A stretch of DNA of 64,000 bases from Robertmurraya sp047302285 (GCF_047302285.1 NZ_CP154845.1:1-64000), one strand, 5' to 3'; shown: positions 13,429 to 23,534, counted from the stretch's first letter. The notes: a model not told the origin generated them from the letters alone. Numbers and translations are program-made.

Positions 13429-14211
13429 CTATTTTCTTAGCGTCTCCATATTTCGTTTATAAATTAACTGTAATCCTTTTAAGGTTAAAAACGGATCGAC
13501 GATATCAATGATAGTTGCTTCTTTGGCAATAAGTCCAGATAATCCACCTGTTGCAATGACCATCGGCTTTTCCTTGCTTTGCTTTTTCATTCTTTTTACA
13601 ATTTCTTCAACCTGTCCTACATACCCATAAAGTATACCTGCTTGCATTGCAGCAACTGTATTTTTTCCTACTACTCCTTCTGGAGGTGGTATTAATTCAA
13701 TACGTGGTAACTTCGCTGCCCTGGAGTAGAGAGCTTCTGTCGAAATATGAACACCCGGAGCGATGGCTCCACCCATGTATTGCTTTTGTTCGTTAATATA
13801 ACAATATGTAGTCGCTGTTCCAAAATCAACAACGATTAACGGGCTCCCGTATTCATGAATTGCAGCAACCGCATTGACAATCCGATCAGCCCCAACCTCA
13901 CGAGGATTTTCATATTTAATATCTAAGCCCGTTTTAATTCCAGGCCCGACAATTAATGGTTTCAAATTGAAATAACGCGAGCACATTCTTTCTAGTGCTA
14001 GCATAATCGGTGGAACGACAGATGAAATAATTATTCCCTCAATAGCAGATAAACTTAAACCCACATGATCAAATAAATTCTTGATCATAATTCCGTACTC
14101 ATCCTCAGTTTTGGAACGATTCGTTTCCATTCTCCAGTGATGCTTTAATTCATCCTTATCATAAACACCTAGAACCATATTGGTATTTCCCACATCGAAA
14201 ACAAATATCAC
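13429..14211 (-). CDS. coaX: Type III pantothenate kinase
   Basis: CoaX phosphorylates pantothenate, the first step of CoA synthesis. The 260 residues show the acetate-kinase-fold phosphate loop DVGNTN near the N-terminus, PPEGVVGKNTV, GADRIVNAVAA (about 97-107) and DFGTATTYCYI (about 118-128). The start is GTG at 14211, with GTGGTGG about 5 bp upstream and the product then beginning MIFVFDVGNTN like other members. It starts a unit with hslO and the prsA-like gene, after the ftsH terminator. Confidence 0.93.
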   Translation of the reverse strand: MIFVFDVGNTNMVLGVYDKDELKHHWRMETNRSKTEDEYGIMIKNLFDHVGLSLSAIEGIIISSVVPPIMLALERMCSRYFNLKPLIVGPGIKTGLDIKYENPREVGADRIVNAVAAIHEYGSPLIVVDFGTATTYCYINEQKQYMGGAIAPGVHISTEALYSRAAKLPRIELIPPPEGVVGKNTVAAMQAGILYGYVGQVEEIVKRMKKQSKEKPMVIATGGLSGLIAKEATIIDIVDPFLTLKGLQLIYKRNMETLRK

Positions 14212-14365
14212 GTAGACCACCACTTTTGTTTAATATTAAGCTTTGATTAAACCAAGATCTTTGTCGAATAGTTGGCTATCATATTCTGCCAACATTTTAA
14301 CACAAACGAAGGCTCTTTACGCAAGCATTGTAGCTTTTCAACATTTATACAGTTACTTAGATCAC

Positions 14366-14394
14366 AAAAGGTGCCCTAAAGATAGGACACCTTA
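14366..14394 (-). terminator. ftsH terminator
   Basis: AAGGTGTCCT-ATCTTT-AGGGCACCTT on the minus strand makes a 10-bp stem with one G-U pair, followed by TTTTG. It lies about 45 bp after the ftsH stop codon. Confidence 0.72.
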
Positions 14395-14439
14395 ACGTGA
14401 ACCATTATATCAGGCAGTAGCCTGAAGGGATTGCACTAA

Positions 14440-16449
14440 TTAGCTCTTTTTATTTTCATCTTCCGTAGCGGATGGAGAGTCTGTCAGGTCTGTATCCTTT
14501 TCTGTTTCACTGGATTCAGGCTTTTCTTCTAGTACCTCATCCTTTTTGACACTAATATTTACCTTTACATCATCGGAATCAGCATCATCATTTTTCTCTA
14601 ATTCAACAGATGCTGTTGGTCTTTCAGGTAATGTACCATGGTCAATTAAATGCTTGATTTGCTCTGCATCTAATGTTTCTACTTCCAATAAAGTATTGGC
14701 AATTAAATCGAGCTTATCGCGGTTCTCAGTAAGAACTCGCTTCGCCTTTTCATAGCATTCCTTAATGATGCGCTGAATTTCTAAGTCAATTTCATATGCA
14801 ATCGCATCGGAATAATTTTGTTCATTATGAATATCACGGCCTAAGAATACTTGGCCACCTGATTGTTGACCAAATTGCAATGGTCCAAGCTTATCACTCA
14901 TACCAAACTCAGTGACCATACGGCGAGCAAGACCTGTAGCACGTTGGAAGTCATTGTGAGCACCTGTACTTACCTCACCAAAGACAACTTCTTCCGCTAC
15001 GCGTCCACCAAGCAAACCGACGATTTTGTCAAGAAGCTCCGGCTTTGTCATAAAGTAACGGTCTTCCTTCGGTAACATAACGGCATAACCACCAGCCTGG
15101 CCACGAGGAACAATGGTTACTTTATGAACCATTTCTGCTTCTTCTAGAACAACACCAATCACCGTATGTCCTGCTTCATGGAAAGCAACAATATTCTTCT
15201 CCTTTTTGGAGATGACCCTGCTCTTTTTCGCTGGACCAGCAATGACGCGGTCAGTTGCTTCATCGATATCATCCATATCGACTTTCTTTTTGTTTCGACG
15301 AGCAGCCACAAGAGCCGCTTCATTTAATAAGTTTTCAAGGTCTGCACCAGAGAACCCTGGAGTACGAGCTGCAATTGCTTTTAAGTTAACATCCTCGTCT
15401 AAAGGCTTATTACGTGCATGTACTTTAAGAACCGCTTCACGACCGTTCACATCTGGACGATCAACTGTGATTTGACGGTCAAAACGACCTGGGCGTAATA
15501 ACGCTGGGTCTAAAATATCTGGGCGGTTTGTGGCAGCGACGATGATAATGCCTTCATTGACACCAAAACCATCCATTTCAACAAGCAATTGGTTCAAGGT
15601 TTGCTCACGCTCATCGTGACCGCCACCGAGACCAGCACCACGCTGGCGACCAACTGCATCAATTTCATCAATAAAGATAATACAAGGCGCATTTTTCTTT
15701 GCATTTTCAAATAAATCACGTACACGAGATGCACCGACCCCAACAAACATTTCAACGAAGTCAGAACCACTAATAGAGAAGAACGGAACTCCTGCTTCTC
15801 CCGCTACTGCTCGTGCAAGCAATGTTTTACCAGTACCTGGAGGTCCAACAAGTAAAACACCTTTCGGGATTCTTGCCCCTACTTCAGCGAACTTACGTGG
15901 ATCCTTCAAGAATTCAACAACCTCTACAAGTTCCTGTTTCTCTTCATCTGCACCAGCCACATCTTTAAAACGGACTTTTTTCTTCTCATCATTGTAAAGT
16001 TTCGCCTTACTCTTACCAAAGTTCATGACACGACTGCCGCCGCCCTGAGCTTGGTTTAATAAGAAGAAAAACAAGATGAAAATAATGATAAACGGAATAA
16101 TAGAAGTAAAGAACGTTACCCAACCACTTGTTTCCTTAGCTGGAAGAACATCAATTTCAGAAGCTGCCGCAGCCTGATCGACTTTTGCTAGCAACTGTTC
16201 ACTATTCCATACATATGTGATAAAGTATTTGCCTTCCTCATAATTGGCAAGGCGTCCTCTTACTTCATAGACCCCTCTTTCAGGCTGGATTGTAATTTCT
16301 TTAACCTCACCAGCTTCTAAATAGGACATAAAGTCGTTATAGGATATATCTTCTGTTGGCTCATTGCTTCCATTAAAGAAACTAACAACGCCAATAATTA
16401 CGAGAAAAATCAATAAATAAAATATGGTATTACGAAAAATTCGATTCAT
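14440..16449 (-). CDS. ftsH: ATP-dependent zinc metalloprotease FtsH
   Basis: FtsH is a membrane AAA+ protease that degrades misfolded membrane proteins and regulators, and is needed for sporulation in B. subtilis. The 669 residues show two membrane segments (about 8-25 and 111-131), Walker A GPPGTGKT (202-209), Walker B IIFIDEIDA, the arginine-finger region RPGRFDR (about 319-325) and the zinc site HEAGH (424-428). The last 60 residues are acidic and low complexity. GGGAGGAGG lies 6 bp before the ATG. It is flanked by its own promoter region and a terminator. Confidence 0.97.
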   Translation of the reverse strand: MNRIFRNTIFYLLIFLVIIGVVSFFNGSNEPTEDISYNDFMSYLEAGEVKEITIQPERGVYEVRGRLANYEEGKYFITYVWNSEQLLAKVDQAAAASEIDVLPAKETSGWVTFFTSIIPFIIIFILFFFLLNQAQGGGSRVMNFGKSKAKLYNDEKKKVRFKDVAGADEEKQELVEVVEFLKDPRKFAEVGARIPKGVLLVGPPGTGKTLLARAVAGEAGVPFFSISGSDFVEMFVGVGASRVRDLFENAKKNAPCIIFIDEIDAVGRQRGAGLGGGHDEREQTLNQLLVEMDGFGVNEGIIIVAATNRPDILDPALLRPGRFDRQITVDRPDVNGREAVLKVHARNKPLDEDVNLKAIAARTPGFSGADLENLLNEAALVAARRNKKKVDMDDIDEATDRVIAGPAKKSRVISKKEKNIVAFHEAGHTVIGVVLEEAEMVHKVTIVPRGQAGGYAVMLPKEDRYFMTKPELLDKIVGLLGGRVAEEVVFGEVSTGAHNDFQRATGLARRMVTEFGMSDKLGPLQFGQQSGGQVFLGRDIHNEQNYSDAIAYEIDLEIQRIIKECYEKAKRVLTENRDKLDLIANTLLEVETLDAEQIKHLIDHGTLPERPTASVELEKNDDADSDDVKVNISVKKDEVLEEKPESSETEKDTDLTDSPSATEDENKKS

Positions 16450-16486
16450 CCCTTACCTCCTCCCACACATCAACAAACTATAGTAA

Positions 16487-16516
16487 ATAGTATCATAGAG
16501 ATTTGTGACTATACAA
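16487..16516 (-). promoter_or_regulatory. Probable sigma-A promoter of ftsH
   Basis: Minus strand TTGTAT (16511-16516), 18 bp, TACTAT (16487-16492), about 40 bp upstream of the ftsH ATG. Both boxes are 4-5 of 6 matches. The 190-bp gap between hprT and ftsH has no other feature I can support. Confidence 0.5.
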
Positions 16517-16639
16517 GAATTTGCCCCTTTTTAGAGAAACCTTGGCATTCCATAAAAGCCTCAGAAATTTGGCGATATACATTGGTTCGTTCATAAGGCT
16601 TCGTTTTTGTAAAAAAGTTAAAGTAAAATCCTTCTTATT

Positions 16640-17194
16640 TTACGCTTCGTCACTATTCGTATATACCTCTGGCTTTAAAACACCAATATATGGTAGATTA
16701 CGGTATTTTTCAGCATAATCTAATCCATACCCAACAACGAATGCGTCAGGGACGATAAAGCCAACATAATCTGCACGAATATTCGCTTTTCTTCCTGTTG
16801 GTTTGTCAAGAAGTGTCACGATTTTAATCGATTTTGCTTTACGATAACGGAATAATTCCACTAAATAACTTAATGTCAATCCACTATCAATGATATCCTC
16901 AATGATTAGAATATCTCTGCCTTCTACAGACGTATCTAAATCCTTTAGGATTTTTACTTCTCCAGAAGATACAGTTGAATTTCCATAGCTAGATACATCC
17001 ATGAAATCCATTTCTAAATATGTCTCCACTCGTTTTAACAGGTCACCCATAAAAGGCATTGCACCTTTTAAAACCCCAACTGCTAGCGGAAAAGAATCCT
17101 GGTAGTCTTCTGTCAATTGAGCAGCAAGCTCTTTAATTTTCGTTTGAATCTCTTCTTCTGTAATAAGTACTTTTTCAATATCCTTTTTCATCAT
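16640..17194 (-). CDS. hprT: Hypoxanthine-guanine phosphoribosyltransferase
   Basis: HprT salvages hypoxanthine and guanine to IMP and GMP with PRPP. The 184-residue length is standard. The PRPP motif ILIIEDIIDSGLTLS lies at about 95-109, and VLKGAMPFM (about 41-49) forms the first substrate loop. The C-terminal YRNLPYIGVL motif is present. The gene starts inside the end of tilS (20-bp overlap). In B. subtilis TilS and HprT act together in ftsH control; the tight overlap fits a shared role. Confidence 0.95.
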   Translation of the reverse strand: MMKKDIEKVLITEEEIQTKIKELAAQLTEDYQDSFPLAVGVLKGAMPFMGDLLKRVETYLEMDFMDVSSYGNSTVSSGEVKILKDLDTSVEGRDILIIEDIIDSGLTLSYLVELFRYRKAKSIKIVTLLDKPTGRKANIRADYVGFIVPDAFVVGYGLDYAEKYRNLPYIGVLKPEVYTNSDEA

Positions 17195-18644
17195 TTGTTG
17201 TGCCCCCTAGAAGATCATTGCTTATGTACCTTAGTAGAATGTTTCTTTGCTGACTGTTATAACTAGCTCCTGTTCGTGAATGCTTTGACTTTCGTAATCC
17301 AGGTACCCAGAGGATTTCATCGAAGCAATTTGTCACTACCGGCCAAGAATTTCTCTTAACCAACGGAACCTTTTCATCGATAAAAAGATCCTTCAGTTTC
17401 TTTGTTCCATCCATCCCCACCACGGTCATTCTGTCGCCGTTTTTTCTGCTCCGAATGACAATTGGAAAGTGCACTTCTTCAAAATGGATTAGGCATTGAT
17501 CTGGACCGCGTCCTTTTTGCCCACCAGTATCGATAAATTCCATTCGGATAATATCTCCATTTGGAAGGACTACTTCACCTGGCTCGCTCAATTCGAATGA
17601 ATAAGGGGTGTGGTTTGTTTGTACTTGAAATTGAAAGGTGCATTCCTGGTACGAACGAACTACCTTTAACCCATTTGGGAAATCTAGTGAGCTAGAGGGG
17701 TGTGGACTTTGTAAAATGGATAATATTTTTTCAATATGTAAAGCGGATAAAGAAGCTGGTCTAACTTTATAAAGATAGTTTAATATTAGTTGAATACCTC
17801 TCCTTTGTAAAGGCATAGGCATTGATTCAAACGCTTTTATATCAACTGTTATTAGACCGTCCTTATTCTCTAAAATAACGTCCTGCAATTTTTCCTCGGT
17901 TAAATTGAGAAGAAAGGTTTCATCCTGTTCGAGCTCTTCACTTAAACGTTGAAAATGCTCGTGTACTTGAGGGTTTTCTTGCCGTAAAAAAGGAAGGACG
18001 TTCTTACGGAACCGATTTCGACTATAAACATCCTTATCGTTACTTGGATCCCTTCGTGGATTTAATTGATAGTCTGAACAATACCGCTCAATTTCTTTCC
18101 TGTTTAAACATAGAAAAGGTCGAATTAACAAGCCGTTATGGAAGTGTCTTGAAAAAGGGATCCCAATCCTAGCCTTCCCTGTACTTCCTCTCGTTAATCT
18201 CATCAATATCGTTTCAATTTGGTCATCTCCATGATGGCCTAGTGCCAAAACGGAAAGCTCGTGCTTCTCAAGCATCTCTTTAAAAAATTCATACCTTTTC
18301 TCACGAGCTGCCACTTGAGAGCTAAGTCCAGTCCTTTCTATGTAAGATTGGACATCAATTTGTTTCTTTTCAAAGGGTATGTTTCTTTCTTCACAGAAGT
18401 CTCTAACGAACAATGCCTCTTGCTTCGATTCTTCCCCTCGAAACATATGGTCAACATGCGCTGCAACAATAAACATATTCCACTTTTCCTGATGACTCCA
18501 TAATAAATGAAGCAAGGCTAGAGAATCTGGTCCTCCAGAAACTCCTACTAGTACCCTTTTATCATTCAGATTAAATCGTCTTTTTTTCAGGAAAGCTTTC
18601 ACTTTTCTTTCCAATATAACCTCTTCCTTTACGGAAAAACTCAA
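17175..18644 (-). CDS. tilS: tRNA(Ile)-lysidine synthase
   Basis: TilS puts lysine on C34 of the CAU-anticodon tRNA-Ile so that it reads AUA; it is essential. The 489 residues start with an N-type ATP pyrophosphatase domain with the PP-loop SGGPDS (about 36-41) and LGHHGDDQIETILMRL (about 136-151). The C-terminal TilS substrate-binding domain (about 390-470) has RSRKNGDRM and LFIDEKVPL. The start is TTG at 18644 with GGGAG 8 bp upstream. It heads the tilS-hprT pair; a 139-bp gap separates it from yabT. Confidence 0.95.
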   Translation of the reverse strand: MSFSVKEEVILERKVKAFLKKRRFNLNDKRVLVGVSGGPDSLALLHLLWSHQEKWNMFIVAAHVDHMFRGEESKQEALFVRDFCEERNIPFEKKQIDVQSYIERTGLSSQVAAREKRYEFFKEMLEKHELSVLALGHHGDDQIETILMRLTRGSTGKARIGIPFSRHFHNGLLIRPFLCLNRKEIERYCSDYQLNPRRDPSNDKDVYSRNRFRKNVLPFLRQENPQVHEHFQRLSEELEQDETFLLNLTEEKLQDVILENKDGLITVDIKAFESMPMPLQRRGIQLILNYLYKVRPASLSALHIEKILSILQSPHPSSSLDFPNGLKVVRSYQECTFQFQVQTNHTPYSFELSEPGEVVLPNGDIIRMEFIDTGGQKGRGPDQCLIHFEEVHFPIVIRSRKNGDRMTVVGMDGTKKLKDLFIDEKVPLVKRNSWPVVTNCFDEILWVPGLRKSKHSRTGASYNSQQRNILLRYISNDLLGGTTNDEKGY

Positions 18645-18783
18645 TAATTATTCTCCCTACAAGCTTACCATTAATAAACAAACTGGCACAACTTTCACGA
18701 TACCTCTATCCTCAACATAACAAGCTTATTTTAGTTATTTTTATGGAGCTTGGCTCTTCGTTATGATTCTTTTTCGATGTTTT

Positions 18784-19755
18784 TTAACCAATTTGTCCAT
18801 ATATATAGATCATATAAAGGACGGAAATGACCATAACAATAAAAGTAGTCTCCAGCCAACCGCCTTTTCTTTTCTGAGTTGACTGTCTTGTTTGCTGAAC
18901 GGAAGACCTAGTAACCCGCCTCTTAGGCGCAGGATTAACCTTCTTGACCGGTTCACTCAAGTTTTTTATAATATCCGTTCGCATTTCTTTCGCCGATTGA
19001 TATTTGCCATTGAGGGCATTTATAAGAACGACCTCATATTTATGAAGTGACTTCACCTGCCGGATCATCCCTTGTAATTGGTTTATCCCTCCTTTCGATT
19101 TATTAAATCGTTTCGGATACTCTGTATTAATTATAATCATGGCAACAGCGAATAAATCATAGGTTGGTTCCGCTTTACGTGTCCCCATTCCCCAATAACC
19201 TCTATCGTAAAACTCCGTAAATTCCTTGATTGCTCTTCCTTGGATCGTAGTGCCGCCGACGTCAATGCAACGGATTCTTGGGGGCGGCCCCATCACAATT
19301 AAATTCTCTGGCTTTAAGTCGCCAAACACCCATCCTTTTTCATGGAGAGTGTGTAAATCACTAAGCAACTGCAGAATCAGAACCTCTGTCCATCCTGTTC
19401 CTTTTTGCTGAATGAATGTTAGTAAATCTGGACCCTCAATATATTCCATTACGTAAAAGGATACGGTTTGGTTCCTTGTAGACCAATCATCCACATCAAT
19501 CAAAGAAGGCCCGAGGGATGACCCTTGGACCTTTGCAAAAGACTTGAGGACATTGACCTCTGATGTAATTGACATTCCGTTATCACTCATTTTAAGGGCA
19601 ACCCTCTGATTATGAAATTGTGCTAAATATACAATTCCATTCGCACCAAACCCTAATTCCTTAAGAATCGCATAGCGATTTTTATGCCATTTCCCTTCAA
19701 TAATCGTACCTGGTTGAACTTTACATAGATTCTTCAAAGAACTGTTCATCATCAC
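18784..19755 (-). CDS. yabT: Membrane serine/threonine protein kinase (YabT-like)
   Basis: The 323-residue protein has a Hanks-type kinase domain: glycine loop LGFGANGIVY (34-43), ATP lysine in VALKM (Lys55), catalytic loop VFGDLKPENL (Asp145) and IDVGG in place of DFG (Asp165). The arginine of the usual HRD is glycine, so activation-loop control probably differs. A basic stretch (about 270-300) leads to one C-terminal membrane segment (about 303-320). B. subtilis YabT is a sporulation kinase that binds DNA and phosphorylates RecA. The start overlaps yabS by 35 bp. Confidence 0.9.
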   Translation of the reverse strand: MMMNSSLKNLCKVQPGTIIEGKWHKNRYAILKELGFGANGIVYLAQFHNQRVALKMSDNGMSITSEVNVLKSFAKVQGSSLGPSLIDVDDWSTRNQTVSFYVMEYIEGPDLLTFIQQKGTGWTEVLILQLLSDLHTLHEKGWVFGDLKPENLIVMGPPPRIRCIDVGGTTIQGRAIKEFTEFYDRGYWGMGTRKAEPTYDLFAVAMIIINTEYPKRFNKSKGGINQLQGMIRQVKSLHKYEVVLINALNGKYQSAKEMRTDIIKNLSEPVKKVNPAPKRRVTRSSVQQTRQSTQKRKGGWLETTFIVMVISVLYMIYIYGQIG

Positions 19756-20458
19756 GGGATAACAAACTCCTTAAGGATCGTTTTTTCTTAAAGTAAGAAA
19801 GTGCTTCACGAATGGCTGGACCCGTTGGTGTAATCCCTCCAGTTGAGAGCTTAGGAAAAATACTCGTTAGCGATTCTAATTGTGGTGTCCAATCGAGCAA
19901 TTTTTCGACATCTTTCTTTTTCCCGGGAAATACAAAGACCCCAAATTGATTATTCCCAGCACGAGCATTGAGGCTTAAAGATAAGTCTAGCAACGCTTCC
20001 TTAACCGTAGGAAGCTTGTGTTTCATACTAGCACTCGTATCGACAAGGACCAACACTTCCAATTTCACATTCTCACCAAGCTCATCAACGACTTCCATTA
20101 CTTCTCCTCTTTGTTCAGGAGGGAGATCCTCCATTGTCTTAGAGCCACCCAAGATTTGTTGAAGCTCCTTGTTAACGACCCCTTGCAACGTTTGAGTCAT
20201 CGCTTTTCTAGTCACCATCTGAACGGTTTGCGATAAACTTTGCGCGTAAACAACCTGGCTTACGCCGCCCCCTGACATGGCAATCCCTTCTATTTCCTTC
20301 ATTCCTTGTTCATCAATTGTATCCTGCTCCATCACTCCAATCACATTTACTGTCACCCCTTGCTCTTTTGCTAGTGCTGCCATCGCAATCGGATCTTCCC
20401 CTTGATTGGAGCATCCATCTGTAATCAACAATATTTGCTTTAATGTACCTGGATTCAT
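19721..20458 (-). CDS. yabS: von Willebrand factor A domain protein (YabS-like)
   Basis: The 245-residue protein contains a VWA-type fold. One metal site is DTSAS (about 138-142, the MIDAS DxSxS pattern), with a second TDG-like loop near residues 13-15 (ILLITDGCS). Such domains mediate metal-dependent protein contacts. B. subtilis yabS lies in the same place between spoIIE and yabT and is expressed during sporulation; its job is not known. Overlap with yabT suggests the two products may work together. Confidence 0.82.
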   Translation of the reverse strand: MNPGTLKQILLITDGCSNQGEDPIAMAALAKEQGVTVNVIGVMEQDTIDEQGMKEIEGIAMSGGGVSQVVYAQSLSQTVQMVTRKAMTQTLQGVVNKELQQILGGSKTMEDLPPEQRGEVMEVVDELGENVKLEVLVLVDTSASMKHKLPTVKEALLDLSLSLNARAGNNQFGVFVFPGKKKDVEKLLDWTPQLESLTSIFPKLSTGGITPTGPAIREALSYFKKKRSLRSLLSRDDEQFFEESM

Positions 20459-20585
20459 GCTTTCTCCTCCTCATTTCAGGTTGTTACCATTTTCGTCATG
20501 AAGAGAAGCAATTATACCTATTCAAACAAGATGATTTCATCATGTTCGAATTTTTTTAACGATGCTATTGTTTGTGAATAGCCCC

Positions 20586-23066
20586 TTATGCCTGTTTTTG
20601 ATATTTATGAATCGGAATGGTTGCCCATTTCGGTGTATTATGTTTGATTTTCGTTACAACGACTGTCATATCATCTGCTATCGATTTCGAGCGCGAACGA
20701 ATTACATCTTCCATAATTAAATCAGCTACCTCTTGTGGGTCATCAGTAGCCAATTCACTGATTTTCCGTTTCATCCATAGCTCATAATTCTCCACATGTT
20801 TGGGACCTTCAAAAACCCCATCACTCATCATAATTAATAAATCTCCTGCTTTAAGTTGCTCCTTTACAACCTCCACGTCAAATTCATGGATAATGCCAAT
20901 CGGCAAATTGCTCGCCTGGATTTTTTTCACTGTGTTGCCTCTCTTAATAAAACTTGGGATAGAGCCTACTTTCAAAAACTTGGCGGAAGCATCTTGTAAG
21001 TCGATCATCGCTAAATCTAATGTGGAGAAGATTTCATCTGTCGTCCTCAAGGAGAGAATGGAGTTCACCGACTTAATGGCCAGCCTTTCTTCTATTCCCG
21101 ACTGCAATATTTTTTGTAAAAGCTTGAGGGTTTCCTGGCTTTCAAAATGGGCCCTTTCCCCATTTCCCATCCCGTCACTAATCGCTACTGCATGCTTTCC
21201 ACCGCTTAAGCTGATCATTGAATAGCTGTCTCCGGAAACAAATCCACCGTCCTTAGCAGCATGAGCGACACCTGTTTCAATCGTAAACGCCTTAGCCGAA
21301 CGGAAGGTTACATGACAAAATCCATTTGGATAAGTAGAGCACTCCTCTGAATCAACAATAATCGTTTCTCCTAAAATATCAGATAAAACAGGAGCAATTA
21401 GCTTTTCACATTCTCCATGGCCGTTGCAATAAGGAATCGTCATATCAATATCGACATTGCTATGCTCAAGACTATAGATTTCAACATGTTCAATATGAAC
21501 ACCAAACTCTTGCAAGGCTTCAAAAATCTGTTCTTCCTGCTTATGATGATTGTCCCTCTCTCTTTGAATCTCCTTTGCAAAGTCCCCCATCACAGTAGAC
21601 ACACCTAATAATTGATCAGCGACAAGCCTTCTGCTTTCCTGCACTTGTTTCTTTAATTTTTGATTTGCTTGAAACAACGTTAATTCTTGTTGAATCGTAT
21701 TGATCACTTTTTGAGATTTCGTACAATGCTTATTCCAATCCCTTGAAAGCTTAGGTGAAATGGTTCCATCATTTTGATCCATTTCATGCATAAGTTCCTT
21801 CATATAATCATAGGTTGTATTAAAGTTACGGGCCCAGCAATGTTCTTTCTTGAAACACATTTGACACGTCTTTTCTGTCACATTGCTCAAAAAGTAGTCA
21901 AGCTCTCGACTTTCCGGATCATCCCGTTCCGATAAGTCGTCATAGGATGCGAAACTATTCGATAGCGCTTGAAAAACGGATGAAAATTGCTCCACTCTTT
22001 GAGCAGTCACATCTCGCATTTTTCGCATATAATGCTGCTGTTCAGCTGCATATTCAGGTGTACCTGGAATATATTTTGCTAATTTTGAAGTTAGTCCATG
22101 AGGGGTAAGCAGGAACAAGAGCACAGCTGCTGCTGATTCCAAAAGGGTCTTGTCTAGATTGCCGCCCCCCTCTCCATACATTCCGATTAGTAAGGTAGAA
22201 ATAAATAAACCAATGATGACGCCAATCTTTTTACCTTCTTTAAGCAAACCACCTAGCAAACCTGCAAATGCTAATAGACTCATATGATAAAAGCTTGATA
22301 CATTTGCCAAGCTAAAAATAAGACCTGTCACAACACCGACTGTCGAACCTACCGTTGCCCCTGCCACAAACGCAAAAACGAGCACTAAATAACGAGAGGT
22401 TATATGCTCTAGAGATAAGTCATATACGGACCAACCAATCGTTCCCGTCAGAACCGACGCAAGCATAATAATTAAACATACCACTTCTTCTGTTTTTAAC
22501 GTTTGTCTTCTCTTATTTGCCAGAATAAGCGGGATGCTTTGCAAAAATATGAGGGTTAAAATAAATCCTAAACTCGCTTCTACTCCTGCCATCATCCCAT
22601 CATAAAGGGAAATTTGCCCTGTTACGATAAAGCTTTTAGCTAGTTTACTTACAAGGATAGTAAAAAGCACGAAAAAAGGAAGCGCTTTAATATCGTTCTT
22701 TACCCAATTAAGAGCAATACGGAATAGCAACAAGAAAATAATCGTACTGCCAAAAGCATATGCCGCATCAACAACTGTTAATGTGGCTGCACCCGCAACT
22801 AGCCCTACAAGTGCAATCGGAGCCCGATCCCTTCTCAATACATACACAGCAGCAAAAAACGGGAGGATAAACGGAGTAAGGGTCGATAAAATAAGGGCTC
22901 GTCCAAGTAAGAAGCCAATTACAAAAAGAATATACCCTCTCTTTAAAAAGAAGGCTTCTAATTTTTGTTGAATGTTGCTTATTCCTGCAGACACATCTAG
23001 CTTTGCTTTGTTGTTTAAATTCAAACCACCGACAGGTTCGATTAACGTTCTTACTGTCTTGTCCAT
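20586..23066 (-). CDS. spoIIE: Stage II sporulation protein E (PP2C phosphatase)
   Basis: SpoIIE sits at the asymmetric septum and dephosphorylates SpoIIAA, which frees sigma-F. The 826 residues match: about ten membrane segments in residues 40-325, a central region that contacts FtsZ (about 330-590), and a C-terminal PP2C phosphatase. The metal-binding motifs are AISDGMGNGERA (Asp near 630) and IMMSDGVFEG (Asp near 745). AAGGAG lies about 11 bp before the ATG. The gene stands alone with a 470-bp upstream gap. A weak -10 and Spo0A-box-like TGTCGG are seen there but no clean promoter. Confidence 0.95.
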   Translation of the reverse strand: MDKTVRTLIEPVGGLNLNNKAKLDVSAGISNIQQKLEAFFLKRGYILFVIGFLLGRALILSTLTPFILPFFAAVYVLRRDRAPIALVGLVAGAATLTVVDAAYAFGSTIIFLLLFRIALNWVKNDIKALPFFVLFTILVSKLAKSFIVTGQISLYDGMMAGVEASLGFILTLIFLQSIPLILANKRRQTLKTEEVVCLIIMLASVLTGTIGWSVYDLSLEHITSRYLVLVFAFVAGATVGSTVGVVTGLIFSLANVSSFYHMSLLAFAGLLGGLLKEGKKIGVIIGLFISTLLIGMYGEGGGNLDKTLLESAAAVLLFLLTPHGLTSKLAKYIPGTPEYAAEQQHYMRKMRDVTAQRVEQFSSVFQALSNSFASYDDLSERDDPESRELDYFLSNVTEKTCQMCFKKEHCWARNFNTTYDYMKELMHEMDQNDGTISPKLSRDWNKHCTKSQKVINTIQQELTLFQANQKLKKQVQESRRLVADQLLGVSTVMGDFAKEIQRERDNHHKQEEQIFEALQEFGVHIEHVEIYSLEHSNVDIDMTIPYCNGHGECEKLIAPVLSDILGETIIVDSEECSTYPNGFCHVTFRSAKAFTIETGVAHAAKDGGFVSGDSYSMISLSGGKHAVAISDGMGNGERAHFESQETLKLLQKILQSGIEERLAIKSVNSILSLRTTDEIFSTLDLAMIDLQDASAKFLKVGSIPSFIKRGNTVKKIQASNLPIGIIHEFDVEVVKEQLKAGDLLIMMSDGVFEGPKHVENYELWMKRKISELATDDPQEVADLIMEDVIRSRSKSIADDMTVVVTKIKHNTPKWATIPIHKYQKQA

Positions 23067-23534
23067 AACAAATACACTCCTTACTTTTTAGTTTTTCTAT
23101 CCCATCTCATCATGTGTTTTAAATTAATTAATGACCAAACCATTCTCCCCAAATAGAAGACACCCCGACAATCGACGGCACGTATTATCCAGTAAGCATG
23201 TATGTATGATGAAATTTATGTGTTGGTGATTATTATAAGGAGGTTCTTTTTAGAAGTTTGTCAAAATGGAGGACAAGCGTTTATTTTTCTTTCGACGACA
23301 TTCATGTTAATGTACGAAAAGGAAACAAATTGCTTGCCTATATCGTCCACTCTTCTAGCTAAAGATGGTGATAGAACAAACAATTTGATGATTTATACGT
23401 TATTAATAGGATTATATGCTTAAGAAATTAGCCATTCTCCTTTTTATAAGGGAATTTGACGACACAAAAAAGCAAGCCATTTAGGCTTGCTTTTATTTTT
23501 AAACCCGATCTATATATTTTAATTCAGCAGCAAG
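23067..23534 (-). other. spoIIE upstream gap, no gene supported
   Basis: This 468-bp gap holds the yabR terminator (23466-23495) and presumably the spoIIE promoter. B. subtilis has trnSL tRNA genes here; I find no tRNA cloverleaf in this window. A 73-codon plus-strand ORF (23202-23423) has no ribosome binding site and no recognisable domain, so I leave it out. Spo0A-box-like sequences (for example GTTTGTCAAA near 23259) are one or two bases off consensus. Confidence 0.5.
23466..23495 (-). terminator. yabR terminator (bidirectional shape)
   Basis: AAAAGCAAGCC-ATTTA-GGCTTGCTTTT forms an 11-bp perfect stem with T runs on both strands, about 40 bp after the yabR stop. Any plus-strand transcript from the spoIIE gap would also stop here. 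Confidence 0.88.

Noticed and set aside
23202..23423. 73-codon plus-strand ORF upstream of spoIIE
   Set aside because: No ribosome binding site at its start; the AAGGAGG inside it has no start codon in frame at normal distance.
23067..23534. tRNA genes as in the B. subtilis spoIIE-yabR gap
   Set aside because: No cloverleaf or CCA-flanked sequence found on either strand.
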